Part shown: one piece after another, positions 8,652 through 15,806 of the stretch
Layout of the letters: every line of letters begins with the position of its first letter
Numbering within the stretch: the first letter of the stretch is position 1
DNA from: CAMDHY01 sp046156265
GTDB taxonomy: Bacteria; Pseudomonadota; Alphaproteobacteria; Rhizobiales; Segnochrobactraceae
Length of the DNA: 64,000 nucleotides
Direction: 5' to 3'
NCBI RefSeq assembly: GCF_046156265.1
Contig: NZ_JAWDIR010000002.1
Span: 62,001 to 126,000, forward strand
Program-made: the position numbers and the translations under genes
The notes under the pieces: generated by a model
The model's database searches: none
Told to the model about the DNA's origin: nothing
Seen by the model: only the letters and a program-made list of their open reading frames with translations

Positions 8652-8742
8652 GTCATCGCCCGGCTTGACCGGGCGATCCATCACGCGCGCAAACGCCGGC
8701 GTGGCACTTGGGATGGATGGCCCGGTCAAGCCGGGCCATGAC
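8652..8742. repeat. long imperfect palindrome, REP-like intergenic element
   Basis: The left arm (8652-8681, containing CCCGGCTTGACCGGGCGATC) is nearly the reverse complement of the right arm (8713-8742, containing GGCCCGGTCAAGCCGGGCC), separated by 31 bp. Each arm also folds on itself (CCCGG...CCGGG and GGCCCGG...CCGGGCC). Elements with the CCCGGTCAAGCCGGG core recur between genes in many alphaproteobacterial genomes. Only one copy is in this window. Confidence 0.75.
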
Positions 8743-8755
8743 GGGTGGGAGGGTT

Positions 8756-8865
8756 GTGATCGTGGATCACGGTGGACAGGCGCACCTCGTGATCACGGAT
8801 CACCACCCGTCAGCCGCGGCAACGACAACCCGCTTCCAAACGTGATCATGGATCGCGGATCACGG
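8756..8865. repeat. three GATC-rich short repeat units
   Basis: Three related units lie at 8756-8772, 8788-8804 (inverted) and 8841-8865. They share GTGATC and GGATCAC blocks. Spacing is irregular, which separates them from a CRISPR. They may be decayed copies of a small palindromic repeat. Function unknown. Confidence 0.55.
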
Positions 8866-8957
8866 TTCCACCCGGGTGGCGCCTCGCCCCTGCCGGCGCT
8901 AGGAACGTCCGCGAGCGGCGCGCGCGAGACGCCGCGCGAGGACACCCGGAGCCACCC

Positions 8958-10136
8958 GTGACGAATCCGTCCACCGACCATCCCGACGACGACACCTTCG
9001 CCGCCCTGATCGACGCCGTTGACCGCTTCGTCCGCGACCGGCTGGTGCCGATGGAGCGACAGGTCGATGAGGACGACGCGGTGCCGGCGGAGCTGGTCGC
9101 CGAGATGCGCGAGCTCGGCCTGTTCGGGCTGACGGCGCCGACCGAATATGGCGGCCTCGGCGTCACCTGCCGGCAGGAATGCGAGCTGATGATGGTGTTC
9201 GGCCGCACCTCGCCGGCCTTCCGCTCGGTCTTCGGCACCAACATCGGCATCGGCGCCCGCGGCCTCATCCTCGCCGGCACCGAGGAGCAGAAGCAGCGCT
9301 GGCTGACCAAGCTCGCCTCCGGCGAGATGATCGGTTCCTTCGCCCTGACGGAACCGGAAGCCGGTTCGGACGCCGCCGGGCTGCGCACCACCGCCCGCCT
9401 CGACGGCGACCACTATGTGCTGAACGGCGGCAAGCGCTACATCACCAATGCGCCGGTGGCCGACCTCTTCACGGTGATGGCGAGGAGCGTGGACAAGCCG
9501 GGAGCGGCCGGCATCAGCGCCTTCCTTGTCCCCGCCGGCCTGCCCGGCCTCACGGTCGGCAAGCCCGACCGCAAGATGGGCCAGCGCGGCGCCAAGACCG
9601 CCGACGTCACCTTCGACAACGTCCGCCTGCCGGTGGAGAACCGCCTCGGCGCGCCGGGCGAGGGCTTCCAGATCGCCATGCGCGTGCTCGACCGCGGCCG
9701 CCTCAACATCGCCGCCACCGCCGTCGGCAATGCCGGCCGCCTGGTCGAGGAGGGCGTGCGCTACGCCGCCGAGCGCAGGCAGTTCGGCAAGCCGATCGCC
9801 GAGTTCCAGCTGGTGCAGGCGCTGCTGGCCGACTGCGAGGTCGAGCGCCTCGCCGCACAGGCGCTGGTGCGCGCCTCCGCCGACGCCTACGACCGCGACG
9901 GCAAGGCGATCCTCGAGGCCTCGGCCTCCAAGCTCTACGCCACCGAGATGGTCGGGCGCGTCGCCGACCGCATCGTCCAGGTGTTCGGCGGCGCCGGCTA
10001 CATGGCCGAGTACCCGATCGAGCGCTTCTACCGCGACGTCCGGCTGCTCCGCCTCTACGAGGGCACGAGCCAGATCCAGCAGCTCGTCATCGCCCGCGAG
10101 CTCGCGAAACGCCACGGCGTCGCCCCGCCGCGCTGA
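8958..10136 (+). CDS. acyl-CoA dehydrogenase family protein
   Basis: A 392-residue flavoprotein that abstracts an alpha-proton and passes hydride to FAD, with ETF as electron acceptor. Family signatures are GSFALTEPEAGSDAAGLRTT (~131-150) and the C-terminal QVFGGAGYMAEYPIERFYRD (~337-356). The putative catalytic glutamate lies in LRLYEGTSQIQ (~361-371), the usual place for short- and medium-chain enzymes. Length is normal and there are no gaps. Its substrate cannot be read from sequence. The paa neighbourhood suggests a CoA-thioester catabolic role, but the 408-bp gap argues for separate transcription. Confidence 0.9.
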   Translation: MTNPSTDHPDDDTFAALIDAVDRFVRDRLVPMERQVDEDDAVPAELVAEMRELGLFGLTAPTEYGGLGVTCRQECELMMVFGRTSPAFRSVFGTNIGIGARGLILAGTEEQKQRWLTKLASGEMIGSFALTEPEAGSDAAGLRTTARLDGDHYVLNGGKRYITNAPVADLFTVMARSVDKPGAAGISAFLVPAGLPGLTVGKPDRKMGQRGAKTADVTFDNVRLPVENRLGAPGEGFQIAMRVLDRGRLNIAATAVGNAGRLVEEGVRYAAERRQFGKPIAEFQLVQALLADCEVERLAAQALVRASADAYDRDGKAILEASASKLYATEMVGRVADRIVQVFGGAGYMAEYPIERFYRDVRLLRLYEGTSQIQQLVIARELAKRHGVAPPR

Positions 10137-10259
10137 TCGGTCGCCCGGCGGCGAAGGTCTTCCGCCTCACGTCGGGCTTTGCGGCGAACCCGCCGGCGCG
10201 CACCATCTTCGCGTGCCGGGCGCCTGAGAGGCGGGCGCTCGCGAGGGATCGTGCCGCCG

Positions 10260-10895
10260 ATGACGCAGCCCCCCGAAACCGCCGACCTCGTGGCGCGTCT
10301 GCGCCGCCGCGAGCCGTCGGCGTGGCGGGAGGTGGTGCGCCGGCACCACGCGACGCTGGTGGCGCTCGCCGCCGGCATCGTCGGCAGTCCGGCGACCGCC
10401 GAGGAGGTGGCGCAGGACGCCTGGACGGCCGCCGTCGGGGCCATCGACGGCTTCCAAGGTTCGGCGCGCCTCACCACCTGGCTCGCCGCCATCGTGCTCA
10501 ACGGCGCGCGGACGCGGGTGCGCCGCGATGTGCGGACGGTGCTGGTCGCCTCTTTCGAGGACGACGGCGATCCCCTCGACGGGCGCTTCGGCGACGACGG
10601 CCACTGGCAAACACCGCCATCGCTTGTCGACGACCGCGACCCGGAGCGCATCGTCGCCGGCCGGCAGCTCTGGGACCACGTCTCGGAGGCGATCGAGAGG
10701 CTCGCCCCGATGCAGCGCGCCGTTTTGCTCCTGTGCGATGTCGAGGAGGTCGAGGCCGCCGAGGTCTGCCGCCTGCTCGAGATCACGCCGCAGAACCAGC
10801 GGGTGCTGCTGCACCGTGCCCGCACGCGCCTGAGGTCGGAGGTCGAACGCCTGCTCTCGCCTCCTGCGCCGGCGAGACCACTCCCGGAGGGCTGA
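10260..10895 (+). CDS. ECF-like sigma-70 family RNA polymerase sigma factor
   Basis: A 211-residue two-domain sigma factor. Region 2 runs from about residue 10 (LVARLRRREPSAWREVVRRH) to the -10-recognition segment AAVGAIDGFQGSARLTTWLA (~57-76). Region 4 is near the C-terminus (AIERLAPMQRAVLLLCDVEE, ~144-163, then a helix-turn-helix ending RVLLHRARTRLRSEVERLL). I preferred the ATG at 10260 because region 2 begins just after it; an upstream in-frame start would add about 27 Arg-rich residues. No anti-sigma factor is adjacent, which is unusual for the ECF group. Target promoters unknown. Confidence 0.85.
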   Translation: MTQPPETADLVARLRRREPSAWREVVRRHHATLVALAAGIVGSPATAEEVAQDAWTAAVGAIDGFQGSARLTTWLAAIVLNGARTRVRRDVRTVLVASFEDDGDPLDGRFGDDGHWQTPPSLVDDRDPERIVAGRQLWDHVSEAIERLAPMQRAVLLLCDVEEVEAAEVCRLLEITPQNQRVLLHRARTRLRSEVERLLSPPAPARPLPEG

Positions 10896-11029
10896 CAGCG
10901 GCGATACCGCGCGGAGTGAGGCCGCCGCGCCTGAAGGCAGCCGGCTCTGCTCCCCGGGAGCAGGATATGCTCTAGGATCGCGCCGAACCGCAGCGGACCC
11001 CCTCCGCCACCTTCGAACCGCAGGCCGAC

Positions 11030-12082
11030 GTGGACATCCTGATCTTCGCCGACGCCCGCCCCGGCCACTTCCGCCAGAGCGAAGGCCTCGCCGCCGCTCT
11101 GGCGCGACGGTCTGAGGTCCGCGTGCGACGCCTCGAGGTGCGCCCGCGGCCCGTCCTGAAGGGCACGCTGCTGCGCTGGCTCGTGCGGGCGCACATGCCG
11201 CTGGCGCTGTTGTTGCGGCTCGCGTGCGGGCTCGGGCCCGGAACGATCGGTCGGCCGGATCTCATCGTCTCCGCCGGGTCGGACACGCTGGCGGCGAACG
11301 TGCTCGCCCACCGGCTGACCGGCGCGCCAAACGTCTTCATCGGCACCATCCGTGACCTCGCCGAGGACGACTTCACCGCCGTGCTGACGACGTTCCCGAG
11401 CCAGGCGATGCGGCCGCGGCACGTGCTGGCCGCCAAGCCGACGCTGGTCGATCCCGACCGCCTGCCGCCGCCCCGCGCGATCGCCACCGCGAGCGACCTC
11501 GCCGGCGCCAGCCTCGCCGTGCTCGTCGGCGGCCCGACCCCGAGCCACCGCTGGAGCGACGATGACTGGACCGCGCTGGCCACCCGCCTCGGCGCCTTAG
11601 CCCGAGAGACGGGCGCGCGGCTTCTCATCACCACGTCGCGGCGCACCCCGCCGGAAGCCATCGCGGCGCTCGAGGCGCTCGCCGCGACAGGCGCCGTCGA
11701 GACCCTGGCGATCTTCGGCCGGGCTCCGGCGGTGCCGCTCGACCGCTTCTTCGGCGCCGACGCCCTCCTCGTCACGGACGATTCCGCGACGATGGTGTTC
11801 GAGGCGGTCGCCGCGCGCCGGCCGGTGGTGACGCTCGCCCCGGCCGACCGGCAGCCGACGCGGGACGACGAAGCCTTCGACGACCTGGCATCGCAGGGCC
11901 TGATCCGGCGGCTGGAGGTTGTGGCCGTCGCGCCACAGTCACTGGTGGAAGCGTTCGCCGCAATTCGGCCGAAGGCGGCGCATCCGGCGGAGTTGCTCCT
12001 CGCCGCCTTGGCGCCGTTGCTGGCTCCCGCGGGCCTCAACCCCGGCAAAAGCTCCGGAAACGCTGGCAGGACGGACGCCTGA
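11030..12082 (+). CDS. ELM1/GtrOC1-family putative glycosyltransferase-like protein
   Basis: A 350-residue protein of the bacterial 'mitochondrial fission ELM1' family (COG3660), cytoplasmic or membrane-associated, with a GT-B-like layout. Visible marks are the N-terminal DARPGHFRQSEGLAAALARR, the middle VLVGGPTPSHRWSDDDW (~164-180) and the C-terminal VTDDSATMVFEAVAARRPVV (~248-267), which resembles a nucleotide-sugar-binding segment. In bacteria the role is unsettled; a part in envelope polysaccharide assembly is suspected. Starts at GTG 11030. It stands between a sigma factor and the outer-membrane protein genes, which is compatible with an envelope role. Confidence 0.75.
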   Translation: MDILIFADARPGHFRQSEGLAAALARRSEVRVRRLEVRPRPVLKGTLLRWLVRAHMPLALLLRLACGLGPGTIGRPDLIVSAGSDTLAANVLAHRLTGAPNVFIGTIRDLAEDDFTAVLTTFPSQAMRPRHVLAAKPTLVDPDRLPPPRAIATASDLAGASLAVLVGGPTPSHRWSDDDWTALATRLGALARETGARLLITTSRRTPPEAIAALEALAATGAVETLAIFGRAPAVPLDRFFGADALLVTDDSATMVFEAVAARRPVVTLAPADRQPTRDDEAFDDLASQGLIRRLEVVAVAPQSLVEAFAAIRPKAAHPAELLLAALAPLLAPAGLNPGKSSGNAGRTDA

Positions 12083-12272
12083 CCGCCACGTGTGTGGCAG
12101 GAGGTGCCGCAATCGCGCCCTTCTGTGGCCGGACTCCCACGGTCTCTACGACCCGGGCGGTGCCGCGGAACCCTTGCCGTGCGCTCTCGTTCCGGAGTGG
12201 CGCGCCGCGCCACAGGCCGAGGCCGATCGGCCGCCGCCGCTCCCGCTGTACCGCGTGCTTGGAGTCGAAGAC

Positions 12273-12935
12273 ATGAAACGACTGCTACTTTCCTCGGCCG
12301 CCCTGCTCGGCCTCGCCGGCACGGCGCTCGCTGCCGACCTGCCCGAGCCGGCGCTGACCGAAGTCACCCCCGAGGTCTACGGCCCGACCGTCTTCAACTG
12401 GACGGGCCCCTATGTCGGCGCCACCATCGGCTACGGTTTCGGCACCGCCGACACCCGCACTGGCGGCCGCTCGCGCGACATCGACCTCAATGGCGTGCTG
12501 GGCGGCATCTATGCCGGCTACAACTTCCAGGTTCACCCGAACTTCCTGATCGGCGCGGAGGCGGACTTCGTCTTCACCGGCCAGAGCGGTGACGGTCGCG
12601 TCGCCGGTTCGCGCATCACCCAGGACAACACCTGGATGTCCACGATCCGCGCCCGCGTCGGCGGCACCTTCGATCGCTTCCTGGTCTACGGCACCGGCGG
12701 TGTCGCCTTCGCCGACCTGAAGACCAAGGTTCGCGGCTCCGGCAGCGAGACGAAGAACAAGGTCGGCTGGACCCTCGGCGCCGGCATCGAGACGGCCTTC
12801 ACCGACAACATCGTCGGCCGCCTCGAATACCAGTACGTCGACTTCGGCAGCGATTCGTCGAACTTCGGCGGCACGCGGGTGAAGTCGAGCTTCAACGACA
12901 ACATCGTCCGCGCCGGCGTCGCCTACAAGTTCTGA
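12273..12935 (+). CDS. Omp25/RopB-like outer-membrane beta-barrel protein
   Basis: A 220-residue porin-family protein. Residues 1-20 form a signal peptide ending TALAADLP. The mature start PEVYGPTVFNWTGPYVGATI is the Rhizobiales Omp25/Omp31 signature. An 8-strand barrel is implied by alternating patterns (GGIYAGYNFQVHPNFLIGAE; WMSTIRARVGGTFDRFLVYG; NIVGRLEYQYVDFG) and a C-terminal GVAYKF ending in Phe, as required by the BAM machinery. A paralogue follows at 13253 and a strong terminator lies in between. Probably a structural envelope protein with no enzymatic role. Confidence 0.9.
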   Translation: MKRLLLSSAALLGLAGTALAADLPEPALTEVTPEVYGPTVFNWTGPYVGATIGYGFGTADTRTGGRSRDIDLNGVLGGIYAGYNFQVHPNFLIGAEADFVFTGQSGDGRVAGSRITQDNTWMSTIRARVGGTFDRFLVYGTGGVAFADLKTKVRGSGSETKNKVGWTLGAGIETAFTDNIVGRLEYQYVDFGSDSSNFGGTRVKSSFNDNIVRAGVAYKF

Positions 12936-12980
12936 CACCTGCCGGCGGCGCCTAGCGGCGCCGTCACGACGATCCGGAGA

Positions 12981-13010
12981 GGCCCCGGCGGGAAACCGCC
13001 GGGGCCTTTT
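12981..13010 (+). terminator. rho-independent terminator of first omp gene
   Basis: A perfect 11-bp stem (GGCCCCGGCGG / CCGCCGGGGCC) closed by a GAAA tetraloop and followed by TTTT, 45 nt after the omp stop codon. Confidence 0.9.
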
Positions 13011-13160
13011 CCATTGTCGCCCGACGGTCCCGCGGGCGGCGCTGCATTAACTCCCGGTTCACCAAGGCTGCCAGCAATTCAAAGCAAATCTTGCAATGCC
13101 CGTTCGGCATCGCTTAATCATACGAAGCAATGGACACGCGTTTGGCAAGATGCTCGCCCG

Positions 13161-13179
13161 GCTGACACGTCGTGTCAGC
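13161..13179. promoter_or_regulatory. perfect inverted repeat upstream of second omp gene
   Basis: GCTGACACG-T-CGTGTCAGC, a 9-bp perfect inverted repeat with a single central base, about 75 bp before the omp start. One central base leaves no room for an RNA loop without opening the stem, so a dimeric-regulator operator is more likely than a terminator. The regulator is unknown. Confidence 0.5.
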
Positions 13180-13252
13180 TGAATTCTCCGAGCGGAGATT
13201 CCGTTCGGCGGGTGCACAGCGAGATCTGGTTCTGCCTATTGGAGTAAATGCT

Positions 13253-13912
13253 ATGAAGCGTCTGATTGCCGCCGTGGCGGCTGCGACCGCGCTGGCGGCT
13301 TCGCCGGCGATCTCCGCCGACCTCTATGATCCCGTCGCCCCGGTGGCGCCGGAGGTCTATGGTCCGACGGTGTTCAGCTGGGCCGGCCCCTATGTGGGCG
13401 CCCAGATCGGCTACGGCTGGGGCGAGGTGAGCGGCCAGATCAAGGGCAGCCGCCGCGGCATCGACACCGACGGCGTCATCGGCGGCCTCTATGGCGGTTA
13501 CAACGCCCAGCTGACGCCGAACTTCGTGCTCGGTGGCGAGGCCGACATCTCCTGGTCGGACATCTCCGGTGACCGCACCATTGGCGGCCGCAAGTACGAG
13601 GCGCGCACCGACTGGCAGGGCACCATCCGCGCCCGCGCTGGCGCCGCCTTCGACCGCATCCTCGTCTACGGCACGGGCGGTGTCGCCTTTGCCGGCAACA
13701 ACATCAAGAAGCAGGCTCGCGGCAACGAGTCCCAGACGCACGTCGGCTGGACCCTGGGTGCCGGCGTCGAAGGTGCGATCACGGAAAACATCGTCGCCCG
13801 CGGCGAGTATCTCTACGCCGGGTACGGCAAGGAAAACTACAACAAGATCAACGTGAAAAACGTCGATCTCAACACCAATGTCATCCGCGCCGGCGTCGCC
13901 TACAAGTTCTGA
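13253..13912 (+). CDS. Omp25/RopB-like outer-membrane beta-barrel protein (paralogue)
   Basis: A 219-residue porin-family protein, clearly a paralogue of the upstream gene. It has a signal peptide ending PAISADLYD, mature PEVYGPTVFSWAGPYVGAQI, barrel strands GGLYGGYNAQLTPNFVLGGE and TIRARAGAAFDRILVYGTGG, and C-terminal GVAYKF. Loops differ strongly between the paralogues (for example KGSRRGIDTDG against TGGRSRDIDLNG), as expected if surface loops diverge under selection. GGAG lies 12 nt before the ATG. It has its own upstream region and its own downstream hairpin, so it is probably expressed separately. Confidence 0.9.
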   Translation: MKRLIAAVAAATALAASPAISADLYDPVAPVAPEVYGPTVFSWAGPYVGAQIGYGWGEVSGQIKGSRRGIDTDGVIGGLYGGYNAQLTPNFVLGGEADISWSDISGDRTIGGRKYEARTDWQGTIRARAGAAFDRILVYGTGGVAFAGNNIKKQARGNESQTHVGWTLGAGVEGAITENIVARGEYLYAGYGKENYNKINVKNVDLNTNVIRAGVAYKF

Positions 13913-13937
13913 ACGAACTCCCAGTCATCGACGGAAC

Positions 13938-13962
13938 GGCCCGGCGGCACCCCCGCCGGGCC
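13938..13962 (+). terminator. hairpin terminator after second omp gene
   Basis: A perfect 10-bp stem (GGCCCGGCGG / CCGCCGGGCC) with a 5-nt loop, 25 nt after the stop. The following T content is weak (ATCTTCGTT). It lies between convergent genes and may serve both. Confidence 0.65.
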
Positions 13963-14018
13963 ATCTTCGTTGGTGAGGACCACAATGATCGTCCTGCGCG
14001 GAGCGATCGGACGACCGG

Positions 14019-14627
14019 TCAGCCGAGCGGGCTCGTCGCCTCGAAGGCGGGGACCGCGGCGGCGAAGGCATCGAGGAAGCGGACGAGCTTCGGATGGTCG
14101 CGGCGCCAGCGGCCGTCGAAGCGCAGGTCGAGATAGCCGAGGGCGCAGGCGAGCGCGATGCGCCCGACATCGGCCCGCTCCGGATGGGCGGGCGGCGCCT
14201 TCTCGAGCGCATCGAGCGCCCGGCTGACCTTGCCGTCCTGCCAGCGCACCCACTCGGCGTGGCGGCGCGCCTCGGGTCGGTAGCGGACCTCATAGATCTG
14301 CAGCAGCGCGGCTTCCATCATCGCGTCCGCCAGCGCCTGCAGCTTCAGCGTCGCGAAGCGCTCGGACGGGTCGGTGGGGATCAGCCGGCCACCGCCGGCG
14401 AGATGGTCGAAGTACTCGAGGATGACGCGCGAATCGTAGAGCGAGCTGCCGTCTTCCAGCACCAGCACCGGCAGCTTGCCCACCGGGTTCTCATTGAAGA
14501 AGGCGGGGTCGGGCGCTCGCACATCGGTATTCTCGAGGGTGAAGCGGTCGTCGAGGCCAACGAGAGCGGCGCCGATGCGCACCTTGCGGGCGAACGGCGA
14601 CGGCGGAGCCGAGCGCAGCACGATCAT
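14019..14627 (-). CDS. glutathione S-transferase family protein
   Basis: A 202-residue two-domain GST. The N-terminal thioredoxin-like half begins MIVLRSAPPSPFARKVRI, with a catalytic Ser/Pro-type N-terminus, and holds the cis-proline segment NPVGKLPVLVLEDG (~47-60) and the glutathione gamma-Glu site LYDSRVILEYFD (~63-74). The alpha-helical C-terminal half carries the substrate pocket. The substrate is not predictable. It lies 4 nt downstream of apt on the same strand and is probably co-transcribed with it. Confidence 0.88.
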   Translation of the reverse strand: MIVLRSAPPSPFARKVRIGAALVGLDDRFTLENTDVRAPDPAFFNENPVGKLPVLVLEDGSSLYDSRVILEYFDHLAGGGRLIPTDPSERFATLKLQALADAMMEAALLQIYEVRYRPEARRHAEWVRWQDGKVSRALDALEKAPPAHPERADVGRIALACALGYLDLRFDGRWRRDHPKLVRFLDAFAAAVPAFEATSPLG

Positions 14628-14631
14628 CGGA

Positions 14632-15159
14632 TCAATCTCCCTCGAAGGCGACGAGCGTGCGCACGGCGACGCCCTTGTCCCGCAGACGGTCCGCGCCGCC
14701 GAGATCCGGCAGGTCGACCACGAAGGCGGCGGCGACGACTTCGCCGCCGGACCGCCGGACGAGTTCGATCGCCGCGTCGGCGGTGCCGCCGGTGGCGATC
14801 AGGTCATCGACGACGAGAACCCGGTCGCCCGGCTTGATGGCATCGGCGTGGATCTCGATGGTGTCGATGCCGTATTCGAGCTGGTAGTCCTGGCCGATCG
14901 TCTTGGCGGGCAGCTTGCCCTTCTTGCGGATCGGCACGAAGCCGCGGCCGAGCTCGTGGGCGACGGCGCCGCCGAGAATGAAGCCGCGCGCCTCGATGCC
15001 GGCGACGAGATCGACGCGCGCGGTCAGGAACGGCCAGACGAGGCCGTCGACGGCGGCGCGCAGACCGACCGGGTCGGCGATCAGCGTGGTGATGTCCCGG
15101 AACTGGATACCGGGCTTCGGATAGTCGGGAATGGTACGGATCAGGTCCCTGAGATCCAT
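14632..15159 (-). CDS. apt: adenine phosphoribosyltransferase
   Basis: A 175-residue purine-salvage enzyme that makes AMP from adenine and PRPP. The type I PRTase PRPP loop VLVVDDLIATGGTADAAIEL is at ~114-133, and the Apt-specific stretches YPKPGIQFRDIT (~13-24), EARGFILG (~56-63) and PIRKKGKLPAKTI (~76-88) are all present. Full family length. Followed by a GST gene at 4 nt. Confidence 0.95.
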   Translation of the reverse strand: MDLRDLIRTIPDYPKPGIQFRDITTLIADPVGLRAAVDGLVWPFLTARVDLVAGIEARGFILGGAVAHELGRGFVPIRKKGKLPAKTIGQDYQLEYGIDTIEIHADAIKPGDRVLVVDDLIATGGTADAAIELVRRSGGEVVAAAFVVDLPDLGGADRLRDKGVAVRTLVAFEGD

Positions 15160-15334
15160 GCCGCGTCCTTGATGGTGCCCTGCCCTGCCGGCGATCGTGG
15201 GGAACGACGGCGCCCGACGGGTCGTCCGGCTCCAGACGACACGCTCTTGTTATCGTTCATCCGTTAGACGGTGGCGGCGATGCCCACAAGCGCGGTAGCC
15301 GCATTCCCGCTATGCGTCGGCGTGGGTCCGGGCG

Positions 15335-15730
15335 TCAAGCCGGCCGGCCCGTGGCGTCCATTTCGCGGAAGACTTCCTCGGCGAGATGAAAGGCTGCGTT
15401 GGCCGCCGGCACGCCGCAGTAGATGGCCGCCTGCAGGATCACTTCCTTGATCTCGTCGCGGCCGAGGCCGTTGTTGATCGCGGCGCGGACGTGCAGGCGG
15501 AACTCGTCGGGCCGGTTGAGCGCGATCATCATCGACAGCGTCATGCACGAGCGGGTCTTGCGGTCGAGCCCCGGCCGCGTCCAGATCTCCCCCCAGGCGT
15601 AGCGGGTGATGAGATCCTGGAATTCGCTGGTGAACGGCGTCTTGCGGGTCTCGGCGCGGTCGACATGGGCATTGCCGAGCACGGCCCGCCGCACCGCCAT
15701 GCCGCTCGCGCGGCGCTCGTCGTCGGTCAT
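15335..15730 (-). CDS. pcaC: 4-carboxymuconolactone decarboxylase
   Basis: A 131-residue AhpD-like helical enzyme that decarboxylates gamma-carboxymuconolactone in the protocatechuate branch of the beta-ketoadipate pathway. The PcaC core is visible as FQDLITRYAWGEIWTRPGLD (~37-56), HVRAAINNGLGRDEIKEVIL (~80-99) and QAAIYCGVPAANAAFHLAEE (~100-119), with the conserved Cys. I took the ATG at 15730, which has GGGAGGAGC just upstream. The other pca genes are absent from the window. The small-family alternative, an uncharacterised carboxymuconolactone-decarboxylase-like protein, is less likely given the match. Confidence 0.87.
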   Translation of the reverse strand: MTDDERRASGMAVRRAVLGNAHVDRAETRKTPFTSEFQDLITRYAWGEIWTRPGLDRKTRSCMTLSMMIALNRPDEFRLHVRAAINNGLGRDEIKEVILQAAIYCGVPAANAAFHLAEEVFREMDATGRPA

Positions 15731-15806
15731 CGCTCCTCCCGGCGTGGATGCGGCCTCGCGGCCGCGTTCCAAGTGGAGCAAAGCACCGGCGACTGCAAGC
15801 GGCGCG

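Larger units (their letters stand above)
8550..8957. other. 408-bp intergenic region with two families of short palindromic repeats
   Basis: No convincing coding sequence. It holds a long imperfect palindrome (8652-8742), which could terminate or punctuate the upstream transporter transcript, followed by three short GATC-rich units (8756-8865). The last about 90 bp before the acyl-CoA dehydrogenase start are ordinary G+C-rich leader. Confidence 0.7.
12936..13252. other. 317-bp intergenic region between two omp genes: terminator and promoter/leader
   Basis: No coding sequence seen. It begins with the terminator of the first omp gene. The middle (13040-13140) is less G+C-rich than its surroundings and is the likely promoter of the second omp gene. 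A perfect 9-bp inverted repeat (13161-13179) and a GGAG ribosome-binding site at 13241 lead to the ATG at 13253. Confidence 0.7.

Noticed and set aside
8756..8865. Possible CRISPR array from the three GATC-rich units
   Set aside because: Units differ in length, orientation and spacing, and no cas genes are nearby.
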